A stretch of 64,000 bases of DNA from Alphaproteobacteria bacterium (GTDB taxonomy: Bacteria; Pseudomonadota; Alphaproteobacteria; Sphingomonadales; Sphingomonadaceae), in contig JAUHWC010000001.1 in assembly GCA_030424845.1 (NCBI GenBank), forward strand, positions 1 through 64,000. The letters are read 5' to 3'. Under the pieces are notes generated by a model that made no database searches, was not told the DNA's origin, and saw only the letters and a list, made by a program, of their open reading frames with translations. Positions 48,372-61,357 of the stretch are shown here, one piece after another (positions within the stretch are counted from its first letter, which is position 1; every line of letters starts with the position of its first letter). The translations under genes were made by a program, and so were the position numbers.

Positions 48372-48824
48372 TCAGGAGAACGAGGCCTTCACCAGCCCGC
48401 TGGCCTTGCTCATGTCCAGCACGGCGCCGTGGCGGCTCTTCAGTTCGGCCATCACCTTGCCCATGTCCTTCATGCTGTCGGCACCGATATCGGCCTTCAC
48501 CTGCTCGATGGCGGCCCTGGTTTCTTCTTCGGACATCATCTGCGGCAGGAATTCCTCGATCACCGCCAGTTCGCCCTTTTCCTGGTCAGCGAGTTCCTGG
48601 CGGCCGCCGTCCACGTACATCTGGATCGATTCGCGGCGCTGCTTGGCCATCTTCTGCAGCACCTCGATCACCAGGTCGTCATCATTGTCCGGCGCCTTGC
48701 CGGTGCGCAGTTCGATGTCACGATCCTTGATCTTCGCCCCGATCAGGCGCAGCGCGGCGGTGCGCGGCTTGTCGCCTGCCTTCATGGCGGCGATGGTTTC
48801 GGTCTTGATGGTTTCGCGGAGCAT
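48372..48824 (-). CDS. GatB/YqeY-domain protein
   Basis: The 150-residue helical protein matches YqeY: MLRETIKTETIAAMKAGDKPRTAALRLIGAKIKD at the start, then LQKMAKQRRESIQMYVDGGRQELADQE and the tail VMAELKSRHGAVLDMSKASGLVK. It resembles the tRNA-binding tail of GatB and may be linked to tRNA-dependent amidation. Upstream of dnaG-rpoD on the same strand, as in many proteobacteria. Promoter candidate at 48869-48896. Confidence 0.9.
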   Translation of the reverse strand: MLRETIKTETIAAMKAGDKPRTAALRLIGAKIKDRDIELRTGKAPDNDDDLVIEVLQKMAKQRRESIQMYVDGGRQELADQEKGELAVIEEFLPQMMSEEETRAAIEQVKADIGADSMKDMGKVMAELKSRHGAVLDMSKASGLVKASFS

Positions 48825-48868
48825 GACGAGGCTTTCCTTCGGGACTTTCCTGTGGATGTTTTGCGGCT

Positions 48869-48896
48869 GCGTTACGCAAACCCGCGACTTAGTCAA
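48869..48896 (-). promoter_or_regulatory. Candidate promoter of the YqeY gene (dnaG-rpoD region)
   Basis: TTGACT (48891-48896) and TAACGC (48869-48874) lie 16 bp apart on the minus strand, 45 bp before the start codon. Confidence 0.45.
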
Positions 48897-48915
48897 ATAA
48901 CATGGCCCAAGCGGG

Positions 48916-48944
48916 TTGACGGAATCAGGCGCGGGGTCTAGCCG
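48916..48944 (+). promoter_or_regulatory. Candidate carA promoter
   Basis: TTGACG (48916-48921) and TAGCCG (48939-48944) lie 17 bp apart, 47 bp before the carA start; it diverges from the YqeY promoter. Confidence 0.4.
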
Positions 48945-48991
48945 CCACCCCTTAGCAACATCGCCGGTAACACTTTTCACGGGAGCCTATC

Positions 48992-50173
48992 ATGGCCTTT
49001 TCCGCCTCTTCGTCTGCGCAACCAAAAGACGCGACGGGGGTATTGGTTCTGGCCGATGGCACGGTGATCTGGGGCAAGGGCTTTGGCGCCACCGGTTCGC
49101 AGGTCGGCGAAGTCTGCTTCAACACCTCGATGACCGGATACCAGGAGGTGATGACCGATCCCTCCTACGCGGCGCAGATCGTCACCTTCACCTTCCCGCA
49201 TATCGGCAATGTCGGCACCAATGCCGAGGACGTCGAGAGCGCGGTGGAAAGCGCCGTGGGCTGCGTCGTGCGCGAGGAAGTGACGAAGCATTCCAACTTC
49301 CGTGCAGAGCGCGATTTCGTCGACTGGATGCGCGGACATGACAAGATCGGGATTTCCGGTGTCGATACGCGCGCACTCACCCGCCGGATCCGCCAGTTGG
49401 GCGCGCCCAATGCCGTGATCGCGCATGATCCGGGTGGCAAGTTCGATATCGATGCCTTGCTGCAACGCGCACAGGAATGGCCGGGCCTTGAAGGCATGGA
49501 CCTTGCCCAGCGCGTGACCCGTCCGAAGCAGGAAAGCTGGGAAGGCGGTTACTGGCAGCTGGGCCACGGCTATGGCCGCGCCGCCCGCGATGCCAAGCCG
49601 CATGTGGTGGCGATCGATTACGGCGCGAAGGACAATATCTTCCGCAACCTCGTGCGCGCCGGTGCCCGCGTCACCGTAGTGCCCGCCAAGACCTCGCTCG
49701 AGGATATCCTCGTGCTCAAGCCCGATGGCGTATTCCTGTCGAATGGCCCGGGCGATCCGGCGGCAACGGGCGTTTATGCCGTGCCGGTGATCAAGGCGCT
49801 GCTGGAGCGTGACATGCCGATGTTCGGCATCTGCCTCGGCCACCAGATGCTGGCACTGGCTGCCGGCGCGAAGACGGTGAAGATGCACCAGGGCCACCGC
49901 GGCGCGAACCATCCCGTCCAGCGCGTTGGCGGTGACTGGGGGGAGAGCGAAGGCCTCGTCGAAATCACCAGCATGAACCACGGCTTCGCGGTCGATGCCG
50001 CCACGCTGCCCGATAACGTGGTGGAAACGCACAAGTCGCTGTTCGACGGTTCCAACTGCGGGATTTCGATCACCGGCAAGAAGGCCTTTGGCGTGCAGTA
50101 CCACCCCGAAGCATCGCCCGGCCCGCAGGACAGCTTCTACCTGTTCGAGAAATTCGTGGGGATGTTGGGGTGA
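48992..50173 (+). CDS. carA: Carbamoyl-phosphate synthase small subunit
   Basis: The 393-residue glutaminase subunit has the N-terminal CPSase domain (GEVCFNTSMTGYQEVMTDPSYA) and the C-terminal class I amidotransferase with the nucleophile Cys in MFGICLGHQML and the His/Glu pair in GVQYHPEASPGPQD. It passes ammonia to CarB for arginine and pyrimidine synthesis. ATG 48992 has GGGAG upstream. Followed by carB 53 bp later. Confidence 0.97.
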   Translation: MAFSASSSAQPKDATGVLVLADGTVIWGKGFGATGSQVGEVCFNTSMTGYQEVMTDPSYAAQIVTFTFPHIGNVGTNAEDVESAVESAVGCVVREEVTKHSNFRAERDFVDWMRGHDKIGISGVDTRALTRRIRQLGAPNAVIAHDPGGKFDIDALLQRAQEWPGLEGMDLAQRVTRPKQESWEGGYWQLGHGYGRAARDAKPHVVAIDYGAKDNIFRNLVRAGARVTVVPAKTSLEDILVLKPDGVFLSNGPGDPAATGVYAVPVIKALLERDMPMFGICLGHQMLALAAGAKTVKMHQGHRGANHPVQRVGGDWGESEGLVEITSMNHGFAVDAATLPDNVVETHKSLFDGSNCGISITGKKAFGVQYHPEASPGPQDSFYLFEKFVGMLG

Positions 50174-50226
50174 GAGACCTGATCGCCGCCATTCCTGCCC
50201 CCAATACCCAGTCCAACGGATAGCCG

Positions 50227-53553
<3,327 letters not shown>

Positions 53554-53653
53554 CCAGAAAACGCTTTCCCGACATCAGTGACCGCAGCCATCGCCCGCAA
53601 CAGGGGCGGGCAGGGTGGTCTTGACGGGATTGCAGGCAGAGACAGGGAATACG

Positions 53654-54121
53654 ATGGAAAAAGTGCCCATGCTGGCGGAAGGCTATGAAAAGCTGACTGC
53701 CGAGTTGAAGCTGCTGCGGGAAGAACGCCCCAAGATCGTGGAGGCGATCGAGGAAGCGCGCGCGCATGGCGACCTGTCGGAAAACGCCGAATATCACGCT
53801 GCCAAGGAGCGTCAGGGCCAGGTAGAGGCACAGATCGGCGATCTTGAAAGCAAGATCAGCCGCGCGCAGATCATCGATCCCACCACGCTGTCGGGCAATC
53901 GCGTTGTGTTCGGCGCTACCGTCACCGTGCTGGACGAGGATGACAAGCCGCTGCGCTACCAGATCGTGGGGCAGGCGGAGAGCGATGCCAAGAACGGCCG
54001 CATTTCCTTCGATTCCCCGCTGGGGCGCGCCTTGATTGGCAAGTCCGTGGGTGACGAAGTGGAAGTGACTGTGCCTTCTGGCGAGAAGTTCTTCCTGATC
54101 GAGAAGGTCGAATTCATCTGA
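53654..54121 (+). CDS. greA: Transcription elongation factor GreA
   Basis: The 155-residue protein has the N-terminal coiled coil ([19 protein letters not shown]) with the acidic tip [15 protein letters not shown] and the C-terminal globular domain ([12 protein letters not shown]-like, [15 protein letters not shown]). It rescues backtracked RNA polymerase. ATG 53654 is the family start. A strong terminator follows at 54146-54180. TTGACG lies 35 bp before the start codon, so it may have a promoter of its own. Confidence 0.97.
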   Translation: MEKVPMLAEGYEKLTAELKLLREERPKIVEAIEEARAHGDLSENAEYHAAKERQGQVEAQIGDLESKISRAQIIDPTTLSGNRVVFGATVTVLDEDDKPLRYQIVGQAESDAKNGRISFDSPLGRALIGKSVGDEVEVTVPSGEKFFLIEKVEFI

Positions 54122-54145
54122 CCTTGAGCCGCAGGTCCGGAAAAT

Positions 54146-54180
54146 GAAAAACCCCCGCTTCGGCGGGGGTTTTCTTTTTC
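54146..54180 (+). terminator. Intrinsic terminator after greA
   Basis: ACCCCCGC-TTCG-GCGGGGGT with a UUCG tetraloop, followed by TTTCTTTTT. It is preceded by an A-run and could also end transcription from the minus strand. Confidence 0.95.
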
Positions 54181-54183
54181 GTC

Positions 54184-54411
54184 TCAGGCGCCCGGAAGAT
54201 TGGGTTCCAGCAGCTTGTGAAGGTGGACGATGACGTATTTCATCTCGGCATCGTCCACGGTGCGCTGGGCCCAGCCACGCCAGGCTTCCTCAGCCTCGGC
54301 GTAAGAAGGGTAGAAACCCACCACATGGATGTCCTTCAGGTCCTGGAAATCGGTTCCCTGCGGATCGACAACGCGACCGCCCATGACCAGGTGAAGGAGC
54401 TGCTTGTCCAT
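54184..54411 (-). CDS. DUF4170 protein
   Basis: The 75-residue protein (MDKQLLHLVMGGRVVDPQGTDFQDL) matches the DUF4170 family, a small cytosolic alphaproteobacterial domain of unknown function (conserved FYPSYAEAEEAWRGWAQRTVDDAEMKYVIVHLH). It lies alone between the greA terminator and the YqjD-like cluster. Confidence 0.88.
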   Translation of the reverse strand: MDKQLLHLVMGGRVVDPQGTDFQDLKDIHVVGFYPSYAEAEEAWRGWAQRTVDDAEMKYVIVHLHKLLEPNLPGA

Positions 54412-54490
54412 ATCGGTGATCCTTTGAAGCTGAGGATGGTTTCAGCCGCTACTTACTGTTTTGCGCGTCCTTCGCAAGTGCGAAAGATGC

Positions 54491-54997
54491 TCAATGACGG
54501 CGCAGGGAGCGCGCGATGGTCTTGCCCAGATCCCGGGCCGAGGTGCGCGCATGATCGCTGGCCCCGCCGACGCGGTAGCTGGCTTCCCGGCGCACCTTGC
54601 GGGCGGTATCGCCCACGGCATCGCCGATATCCTCGATCTTGTCGGCACCGGCCCGGCGGGCATCTGCGGTGTTTTCCATCACCTGCTGGGCGAAGGCTGC
54701 CGCCATTTCGCTTCCCAAGGCTGCCAGGCCGGCGGCCTTGGCTCCGGCGATACGGCCGGCCTTGCGGGTGGGAGAGTTCTTGAACATGGCGGAAATCAGC
54801 ACGCCGATGGCAAGCCCGCCGGCAACGGTGGCCACCGGGTGTTCCTTGGCAAAGCTGGTGAAACCGTCCTTCGCCGCCACGGCCTTCTCGCTCACGCGCT
54901 CTCCCAGGCTCGGCACCTGGCGGGCCTTGTTGCGTTCCTGCGCGGCGGTGATGCGGTCCTTGATTTCCTGGCGCTTGCTGTCCTGGACGTCGCTCAT
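54491..54997 (-). CDS. Envelope-associated protein of unknown function (168 aa)
   Basis: The protein has a charged N-terminus rich in Lys/Glu, one hydrophobic stretch (about 53-70, VATVAGGLAIGVLISAMF), and a long Ala/Arg-rich helical tail ending RSLRRH. This resembles the YqjD/YqjK class. It is the last gene of a four-gene minus-strand cluster (55845, 55380, 55001, 54491). No specific function can be given. Confidence 0.72.
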   Translation of the reverse strand: MSDVQDSKRQEIKDRITAAQERNKARQVPSLGERVSEKAVAAKDGFTSFAKEHPVATVAGGLAIGVLISAMFKNSPTRKAGRIAGAKAAGLAALGSEMAAAFAQQVMENTADARRAGADKIEDIGDAVGDTARKVRREASYRVGGASDHARTSARDLGKTIARSLRRH

Positions 54998-55000
54998 GTC

Positions 55001-55378
55001 TCAATCTGCTCCGGATAAGGTGTGTTCGGGTGTTGTTTGTGAAACGTCCGGCGAGGCGCCCGGTTCCGGATCGCCTTGCTCGTCATCATGAAGGAACGAG
55101 CCTATCAGTTCGGCGATCTCGTCGCGGAAGATCCATGCAGCCACGGCGGCAATGCCCAGTGCTGCGGCACCTGCGGCTCTGCCCTTGTTCTCCTGCACCA
55201 CGTCCATCGCCCCGTCTGCAAGGATGCGAGCATAATCCGCGCCGGTTTCGGCAAGACGCTTGCCCGGGCCTTCCTCCTCGATATCGGCCTTGATCAGTTC
55301 CACGTCCGTCATGACATTCAGCCGCGCGGCATCGCGCATCGCCTTGTCTTCCAGGAAGCGGAGTTTCTGCGGCGACAT
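55001..55378 (-). CDS. Membrane-anchored protein of unknown function (125 aa)
   Basis: A helical N-terminus (MSPQKLRFLEDKAMRDAARLNVMTDVELIKADIEEEGPGKRLAETGADYA) leads to a hydrophobic segment (about 69-86) and an acidic tail. ATG 55378 is 1 bp from the preceding stop (TGAGATG). It may play the part of YqjK in the cluster, but this is a positional guess. Confidence 0.72.
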   Translation of the reverse strand: MSPQKLRFLEDKAMRDAARLNVMTDVELIKADIEEEGPGKRLAETGADYARILADGAMDVVQENKGRAAGAAALGIAAVAAWIFRDEIAELIGSFLHDDEQGDPEPGASPDVSQTTPEHTLSGAD

Positions 55379-55379
55379 C

Positions 55380-55838
55380 TCAGGCTTCGTCCTCTTGCAT
55401 CGCGCCATCGTCCTTGTCGTTGATGGCTGACATCATCTCGCGCCAACTGCTGGCTGCGCCGCGCACCAGCAGGAAAACCACCAGCAGCATCACGCCGACC
55501 ACGATGGCCGTTGCGCCCCAGGCTGTGACGAGCGGGGTCAGCGCGATGATCAGGCCCACCGTCAAGGCGCCGAAGGCAAACAGCGCCAGCACCAGCGCAG
55601 CGATGCCGAAGGCGATCATCCGCTTGAGATTGTGGCCGACATAGGCCGCGCGCGACTTCTGGTAGGTCAGCTCCGCATCGACATAGGTGCGGGCATCGCT
55701 GATCAGGTCCTCGATATCGTCCACCAGCGAACACGTTGCGCCGGGCGAGGGATCATCTCCCCCGTCCGGCGTACCGGGTTCTGACCCGTTGCCACTTCCG
55801 GGCTGGCTTGCGGGGCCTTCCACCCGCTCCTCGCTCAA
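55380..55838 (-). CDS. YqjE-like holin-superfamily membrane protein
   Basis: The 152-residue protein has a Gly/Pro/Ser-rich acidic N-terminus, a charged helix (VDDIEDLISDARTYVDAELTYQK) and two close transmembrane helices (IAFGIAALVLALFAFGALTVGLI and GATAIVVGVMLLVVFLLVRGA). This is the 'phage holin family / YqjE' layout; there is no lysis gene nearby and it is chromosomal. The start is TTG 55838 with AGG upstream. Confidence 0.82.
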   Translation of the reverse strand: MSEERVEGPASQPGSGNGSEPGTPDGGDDPSPGATCSLVDDIEDLISDARTYVDAELTYQKSRAAYVGHNLKRMIAFGIAALVLALFAFGALTVGLIIALTPLVTAWGATAIVVGVMLLVVFLLVRGAASSWREMMSAINDKDDGAMQEDEA

Positions 55839-55844
55839 GGTGTC

Positions 55845-56372
55845 CTACCTGCGGAACAGGCGCGACAGCAGGTATCCGACGACCACGGCGATACCGACAG
55901 ACTTGCCGGGGTTCTGGCGCACGTATTCGCGGGCATTCTCACCAAGTTCCTCCACGCTCTTTTCCTGGAGCGTGTTAGCAGTGTTCTGCATCGAGCGCGA
56001 CGCGCTGCGCGCATAATCGCCGTATTTTTCACCCAGCTTCTCGTCGATCGCAGCGGCATTTTCCTCCACTACGCGCGACAGGTTGCCGAGTGCTTCACCG
56101 GCCTTGTTCTTGCCTTCGGTGGCAAGCTCGCCAGCCTTTACCTTGGCCTCTGCTGCCCAGTCTTCACCGCGCGCCTTGGCATCGTCGGCATAGGCAGTGG
56201 CCTTCTGGCGCGTTTCGTCGCGCAGGGCGGCGGCGCCGGCCTTCGCCTCGTCAAGCGCGGCATTGAAGCGCGAACGGGCTTCCGAGGTGGTCGCTTCGCC
56301 AGCGCCAGTAACTTCGGGTTCCGGTGTGGGAGCGGGCTTGGCCGCGGCGGGTTTTGCAGTCTTTCCAGCCAT
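55845..56372 (-). CDS. YqjD/ElaB-like (DUF883-type) membrane-anchored protein
   Basis: The 175-residue protein has an Ala/Pro/Lys-rich start, a long amphipathic helical region with repeated Ala/Lys/Asp (possible coiled coil, about 30-140), and a C-terminal hydrophobic anchor ending VGYLLSRLFRR. This matches YqjD/ElaB, inner-membrane proteins reported to bind ribosomes in stationary phase. It heads the cluster; the gap of 190 bp to the divergent eno contains the promoters. Confidence 0.82.
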   Translation of the reverse strand: MAGKTAKPAAAKPAPTPEPEVTGAGEATTSEARSRFNAALDEAKAGAAALRDETRQKATAYADDAKARGEDWAAEAKVKAGELATEGKNKAGEALGNLSRVVEENAAAIDEKLGEKYGDYARSASRSMQNTANTLQEKSVEELGENAREYVRQNPGKSVGIAVVVGYLLSRLFRR

Positions 56373-56454
56373 GTTTTGTGTACCCCTTCCTTGATTTCCG
56401 GGGCATCCTGCCCCGCAATTTCCATCGATGCGAAGATTTTCGCACCACTTGTAA

Positions 56455-57849
<1,395 letters not shown>

Positions 57850-57866
57850 TCGCGATCGGCGGCTCG

Positions 57867-57883
57867 TCCCGATGTGATCGGGA
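57867..57883. other. 7-bp hairpin after eno
   Basis: TCCCGAT-GTG-ATCGGGA forms a perfect stem 18 bp past the eno stop. No T-run follows (AGGGGCC), so it is not a classic terminator. Confidence 0.6.
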
Positions 57884-57891
57884 GGGGCCGC

Positions 57892-57952
57892 AAATCCAAC
57901 AGAAATCCAACTCTTCCAACAATTCGCACATTCCAGTGTGATGCTGTTGGAA
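57892..57952. repeat. 11-bp periodic TCCAAC repeats and inverted repeat downstream of eno
   Basis: AATCCAAC-type units begin at 57892, 57903 and 57914 (third copy TTCCAAC), exactly 11 bp apart, and an inverted copy GTTGGAA ends at 57952. The third unit plus the inverted copy make an 8-bp inverted repeat TTCCAACA / TGTTGGAA (57914-57952) with an inner CACA/TGTG stem. This lies between the convergent ends of eno and the aldo/keto reductase. Confidence 0.6.
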
Positions 57953-58072
57953 AAGGCGGATCGGGTGGATCCTCGGCGGAAAGCCGGGTTTGCCCCGCAT
58001 CAACGCGTCGCATGGTCTGGTTGCGTGTGCTTCGAGCGTGTTCAGCGGGCTTTGGGTGCCTTCAGGTGCTTT

Positions 58073-58999
58073 TCAGTTCCCGGCCGCAGTCAGGCGCGCA
58101 AGCTGGTCTTCACTCAGTGCCAGATTGATTGCGGCAAACTGCACGTCAAGCTGCTCGGGCTTGCTGGCACTGGCAATCGGCGCGGTGATGCCGGGCTGGG
58201 CCAGCAGCCAGGCCAGGGCGACAGTTGCATGTGCCGCGCCTGTTTCCGCGGCGACTTCATCCAGCACGGGAAGCACCTCCAACCCGCGGTCGAAGAAGCG
58301 TTGCACGGTCGAGCCACGGGTGAATTTCTCGAGGTCCTCAGGAGTGCGGTACTTGCCCGTCAGGAAGCCGGCAGCAAGTCCGAACCACGGGAAATGGGCA
58401 ATATCCTGCTTGGCACACAGTGCTTGTAAATCAGCAGGAAAAGCATCGCGCGAGACGAGGTTGTACTCGTTCTGCAGGACGGTGAAACGTGCATGCCCGC
58501 CCGCGTCAGCCGCCGCGTTCAGGGACGCAAGGCGTGCAGCATCGAAGTTTGATGCGCCCAGTTCTCGCACCTTTCCCGCTTTGACCAAGGCATCGAAACC
58601 GGCGGCGACATCACCTTGCGGTGTCTCCTCTTCGTCCCGGTGGGCGTAATAGAGATCGACATAATCGGTGCGCAGGCGTTCGAGCGATTTCTCCAGCTCT
58701 TCCGCCACTTTCTCGGGTGCAAGGTCGCCCGGGTTGCCGAACATTCCGGTCTTGGTGGCGATCTTCATGTCGGCCCGCACACCGCGTGCGTCCAGCCATT
58801 TGCCGATTACGGCCTCGCTCTCACCGCCGACATGGCCTTCCACCCACACGGAATAGCCCTGCGCGGTATCGACCATCCGACCGCCGGCTTCGTAGAATCT
58901 GTCGAGCACGGCAGAGCTGGTCGCCTCGTCAGCGGTAAAACCGAAGACGTTCCCGCCCAGCACCAGCGGGATACCGGCGATCGATGGGTGTTGCGTCAT
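58073..58999 (-). CDS. Aldo/keto reductase
   Basis: The 308-residue TIM-barrel oxidoreductase has the catalytic-tetrad context [14 protein letters not shown] (Asp, Tyr), IATKTGMFG (Lys) and [10 protein letters not shown] (His), and the NADPH-binding C-terminus ([14 protein letters not shown]). The physiological substrate is unknown. It overlaps the ribH stop as ATGA, so it follows ribB-ribH in one transcript, an unusual partner for riboflavin genes. Confidence 0.9.
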   Translation of the reverse strand: MTQHPSIAGIPLVLGGNVFGFTADEATSSAVLDRFYEAGGRMVDTAQGYSVWVEGHVGGESEAVIGKWLDARGVRADMKIATKTGMFGNPGDLAPEKVAEELEKSLERLRTDYVDLYYAHRDEEETPQGDVAAGFDALVKAGKVRELGASNFDAARLASLNAAADAGGHARFTVLQNEYNLVSRDAFPADLQALCAKQDIAHFPWFGLAAGFLTGKYRTPEDLEKFTRGSTVQRFFDRGLEVLPVLDEVAAETGAAHATVALAWLLAQPGITAPIASASKPEQLDVQFAAINLALSEDQLARLTAAGN

Positions 59000-59415
59000 G
59001 CAAACCTTTCCCTGAGCGCGAGCAGTGTCATCGCGGCTTCGGCAGCGCCTGCGCCCTTGTTGCCCTGGGCCGGGTCAGCACGATAGATCGCCTGCGCCTC
59101 GTTTTCCGTGGTGAGGATGCCGTTGCCGATGGCAACGCCGTCCATCGTCAGTGCCATGATCCCGCGCGCACTCTCCCCGGCAACGATTTCAAAATGATAG
59201 GTCTCGCCGCGGATAACCACGCCAATGGCGACGAAGCCATCGTAGCGGCCGCTGTCAGCTGCCATGGCGATGGCTCCGGGAACCTCCAGCGCGCCGGGAA
59301 CGGTGAGTATCTCCACCTCATGACCGGCCGCCTCCAAAGCGCCTTTTGCACCGGCGATCAGCATATCGTTGAGATGGGTGTAGAAGCGGGCTTCCACGAT
59401 CAGGAAACGGGCCAT
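58996..59415 (-). CDS. ribH: 6,7-dimethyl-8-ribityllumazine synthase
   Basis: The 139-residue enzyme shows the RibH features: [25 protein letters not shown], the [17 protein letters not shown] strand and the [17 protein letters not shown] segment. It condenses ArP with DHBP in riboflavin synthesis. ATG 59415 shares its A with the ribB stop (TGATG). Within the usual length of the family (about 140-160). Confidence 0.95.
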   Translation of the reverse strand: MARFLIVEARFYTHLNDMLIAGAKGALEAAGHEVEILTVPGALEVPGAIAMAADSGRYDGFVAIGVVIRGETYHFEIVAGESARGIMALTMDGVAIGNGILTTENEAQAIYRADPAQGNKGAGAAEAAMTLLALRERFA

Positions 59416-60725
59416 CAGTTCTTTCCTTCAAGGGTAATGGGGCGTTCGCCGACAATCGACAAACCGTAGCCTTCGAGGCCGACAAGCGAGTGGCGCGTGT
59501 TGGTCAGCAGGATCATGTCGCGCACGCCCAGGTCGGTAAGGATTTGCGCGCCGACGCCGTAATCGCGCTGCTCGGGCTGGGCTTCGGAAGTCTCGACGCG
59601 CGGCGGGCGCTGCGGGGCAAGGTTGCGGATCGCGCGCGAGGCGAAATCGCGGGAGGGGCGGTTGATCAGCACCACTACGCCTGCGCCTTCTTCGCCGATC
59701 ATGCGCATCGCGCCTTCCAGCAGGGTGTTCCGCTGTGTCTTGCGGGCAAAGATATCATCAAAGATGGACAGCGAGTGCATGCGCACCAGCGTGGGTTTCT
59801 CGGGGTCGACATGGCCCTTGACCAGCGCCATCGCCTCGCCCTGTGTAGCCTTGTTGTAGAAGCTGAGAACGCGCCATTCGCCGCCCCAATGGCTGTCAAA
59901 CCGGGCTTCCTCGCGGATTTGCACCAAATGGTCATGCTTGCGGCGATAGGCGATCAGATCGCGGATGGTGCCAACTTTCAGGCCGTGCTTGCGGGCAAAG
60001 GCCATCAGGTCGTCGAAGCGGGCCATCGTCCCGTCCTCGTTCATGATTTCGCAGATCACGCCGGCGGGATTGAGGCCGGCGAGGCGCGAGATATCCACCG
60101 CAGCTTCGGTATGGCCCGCCCGCACCAGCACGCCGCCTTCGCGGGCGACAAGGGGGAAGACGTGCCCCGGGGTGACTATGTCGTCAGCACCCTTGCTGGC
60201 ATCGATCGCGACGGAAACCGTGCGCGCGCGGTCGGCAGCGCTGATCCCGGTGGTCACGCCTTCGCGCGCCTCGATGGCGACGGTAAAGGCGGTTTCGTGC
60301 CGCGTTCGGTTCTTGCGGCTCATCAGGTCCAGCCCGAGCGTTTCGACACGTTGCTTGGTCAGGGCGAGACAGATCAGTCCGCGGCCGTGGGTTGCCATGA
60401 AGTTGATCGCATCAGGTGTCGCCATCTGTGCCGGGATAATCAGGTCCCCCTCGTTCTCCCGGTCTTCGTCATCCACGAGGATATACATGCGGCCGTTGCG
60501 GGCCTCGTTGATGATGTCCTCGATCGGCACGAGGACCGGCGTATCGTCATTGTCGGTCAGGAACCGGTCGAGCTTGCCCAGCGTTTCGGCGGTTGGGTTC
60601 CACGCGTCCTCCATGCAGTCACGCAAGGTGTTGACATGCAGGCCCGCAGCGCGTGCCAGCCCGGCCTTGGTCATCTTGCCCTCAGCCAGATAGCTGCGGA
60701 CTCGTTCAATGGTGCCTTCAAACAT
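59415..60725 (-). CDS. ribB: 3,4-dihydroxy-2-butanone-4-phosphate synthase with N-terminal HTH and degenerate RibA domain
   Basis: Three parts are seen in 436 residues. Residues 1-58 look like an XRE-type helix-turn-helix ([20 protein letters not shown]). Residues 60-260 are the RibB domain with [11 protein letters not shown] and [11 protein letters not shown]. The C-terminal part (about 275-436) aligns with GTP cyclohydrolase II, but the Cys ligands of GSLRCDCG are gone (ARKTQRNT) and the HRQEGR motif is absent, so it should be inactive, as in RibBX-type proteins. It makes DHBP from ribulose-5-phosphate. ATG 60725 has no clear ribosome site; TTG 60761 and GTG 60743 are alternatives. Confidence 0.93.
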   Translation of the reverse strand: MFEGTIERVRSYLAEGKMTKAGLARAAGLHVNTLRDCMEDAWNPTAETLGKLDRFLTDNDDTPVLVPIEDIINEARNGRMYILVDDEDRENEGDLIIPAQMATPDAINFMATHGRGLICLALTKQRVETLGLDLMSRKNRTRHETAFTVAIEAREGVTTGISAADRARTVSVAIDASKGADDIVTPGHVFPLVAREGGVLVRAGHTEAAVDISRLAGLNPAGVICEIMNEDGTMARFDDLMAFARKHGLKVGTIRDLIAYRRKHDHLVQIREEARFDSHWGGEWRVLSFYNKATQGEAMALVKGHVDPEKPTLVRMHSLSIFDDIFARKTQRNTLLEGAMRMIGEEGAGVVVLINRPSRDFASRAIRNLAPQRPPRVETSEAQPEQRDYGVGAQILTDLGVRDMILLTNTRHSLVGLEGYGLSIVGERPITLEGKN

Positions 60726-60737
60726 GACGCGGCTGAT

Positions 60738-60780
60738 ATTCACATTAAAATGTGATTGCAAGGACGAGAATCACATTCTC
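60738..60780. promoter_or_regulatory. TCACATT repeat/palindrome array in the ribB-flavin reductase intergenic region
   Basis: Three 9-bp copies of A(A/T)TCACATT are seen: at 60738-60746 (direct), 60749-60757 (inverted) and 60769-60777 (direct). Two pair into the perfect palindrome TCACATT-AA-AATGTGA (60740-60755) and the last sits in GAGAAT-CAC-ATTCTC (60766-60780). Centres are 11 and 20 bp apart. The array lies just upstream of the ribB ATG (60725) and about 65 bp before the divergent flavin reductase. Confidence 0.6.
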
Positions 60781-60844
60781 AAAATTCCCCTTGCCTCTTG
60801 AACTCTGTCCAGTGGCATCGCATGGATGATCGCCAGGAGGGCCT

Positions 60845-61357
60845 GTGACCGAATCCAGCCAGAGTAGGAAAGAGCTTCTCGAAGCCTATCGCAATGCCAT
60901 GCGGCATGTCGCGGCCACGGTCTATGCCGTGACTACCCGCCATGAAGGCAAGCGATACGGTATCCTGGCGACCGCGGTAAACTCGCTCAGTTTTGATCCG
61001 CCTTCGCTCTTGGTGTGCATTAATCGCTCTGCTTCACTGCACGATCCGCTGTTTGCGCAGCAGGTATTCGCCGTAAACGTGCTCGGCATGGGCAACCGCA
61101 ATGTGGCTGACAATTTCATGAACCCCGATGTCCCGGACCGTTTTTCTGTCGGCGCGTGGGAGGATGTGCAAGGCGTCCCGGTCCTGGCTGACGGACAATC
61201 CAGCTTCGTGTGCCGGGTGGCCGATCGCCATGAGTTCGGCACGCACAGCCTGTTTATCGGGGAACTGCTGGAAGCCTGCCATCGCCAGGATGCCACGCCC
61301 CTGACCTATTTCGATCGCGCCTATATCGATATCAGCCAGGCACCTGAGCGATCCTAG
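60845..61357 (+). CDS. Flavin reductase family protein
   Basis: The 170-residue protein has the FMN-binding DIM6/NTAB-type fold: RHVAATVYAVTT, YGILATAVNSLSFDPPSLLVCINRSASLH, FAVNVLG and the late GTHSLFIGELLEA. It reduces free flavin with NAD(P)H and may feed a monooxygenase. The GTG at 60845 is backed by AGGAGGG. It is divergent from ribB, which makes a flavin-linked pair. Confidence 0.9.
   Translation: MTESSQSRKELLEAYRNAMRHVAATVYAVTTRHEGKRYGILATAVNSLSFDPPSLLVCINRSASLHDPLFAQQVFAVNVLGMGNRNVADNFMNPDVPDRFSVGAWEDVQGVPVLADGQSSFVCRVADRHEFGTHSLFIGELLEACHRQDATPLTYFDRAYIDISQAPERS

Noticed and set aside
55380-55838. Phage holin as a sign of a prophage
   Set aside because: No other phage gene, integrase or attachment site is present; the gene is the chromosomal YqjE-like type.
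60725-60845. FMN riboswitch before ribB
   Set aside because: The region is only about 120 bp and I could not find the conserved RFN core; the repeats there look like DNA sites.
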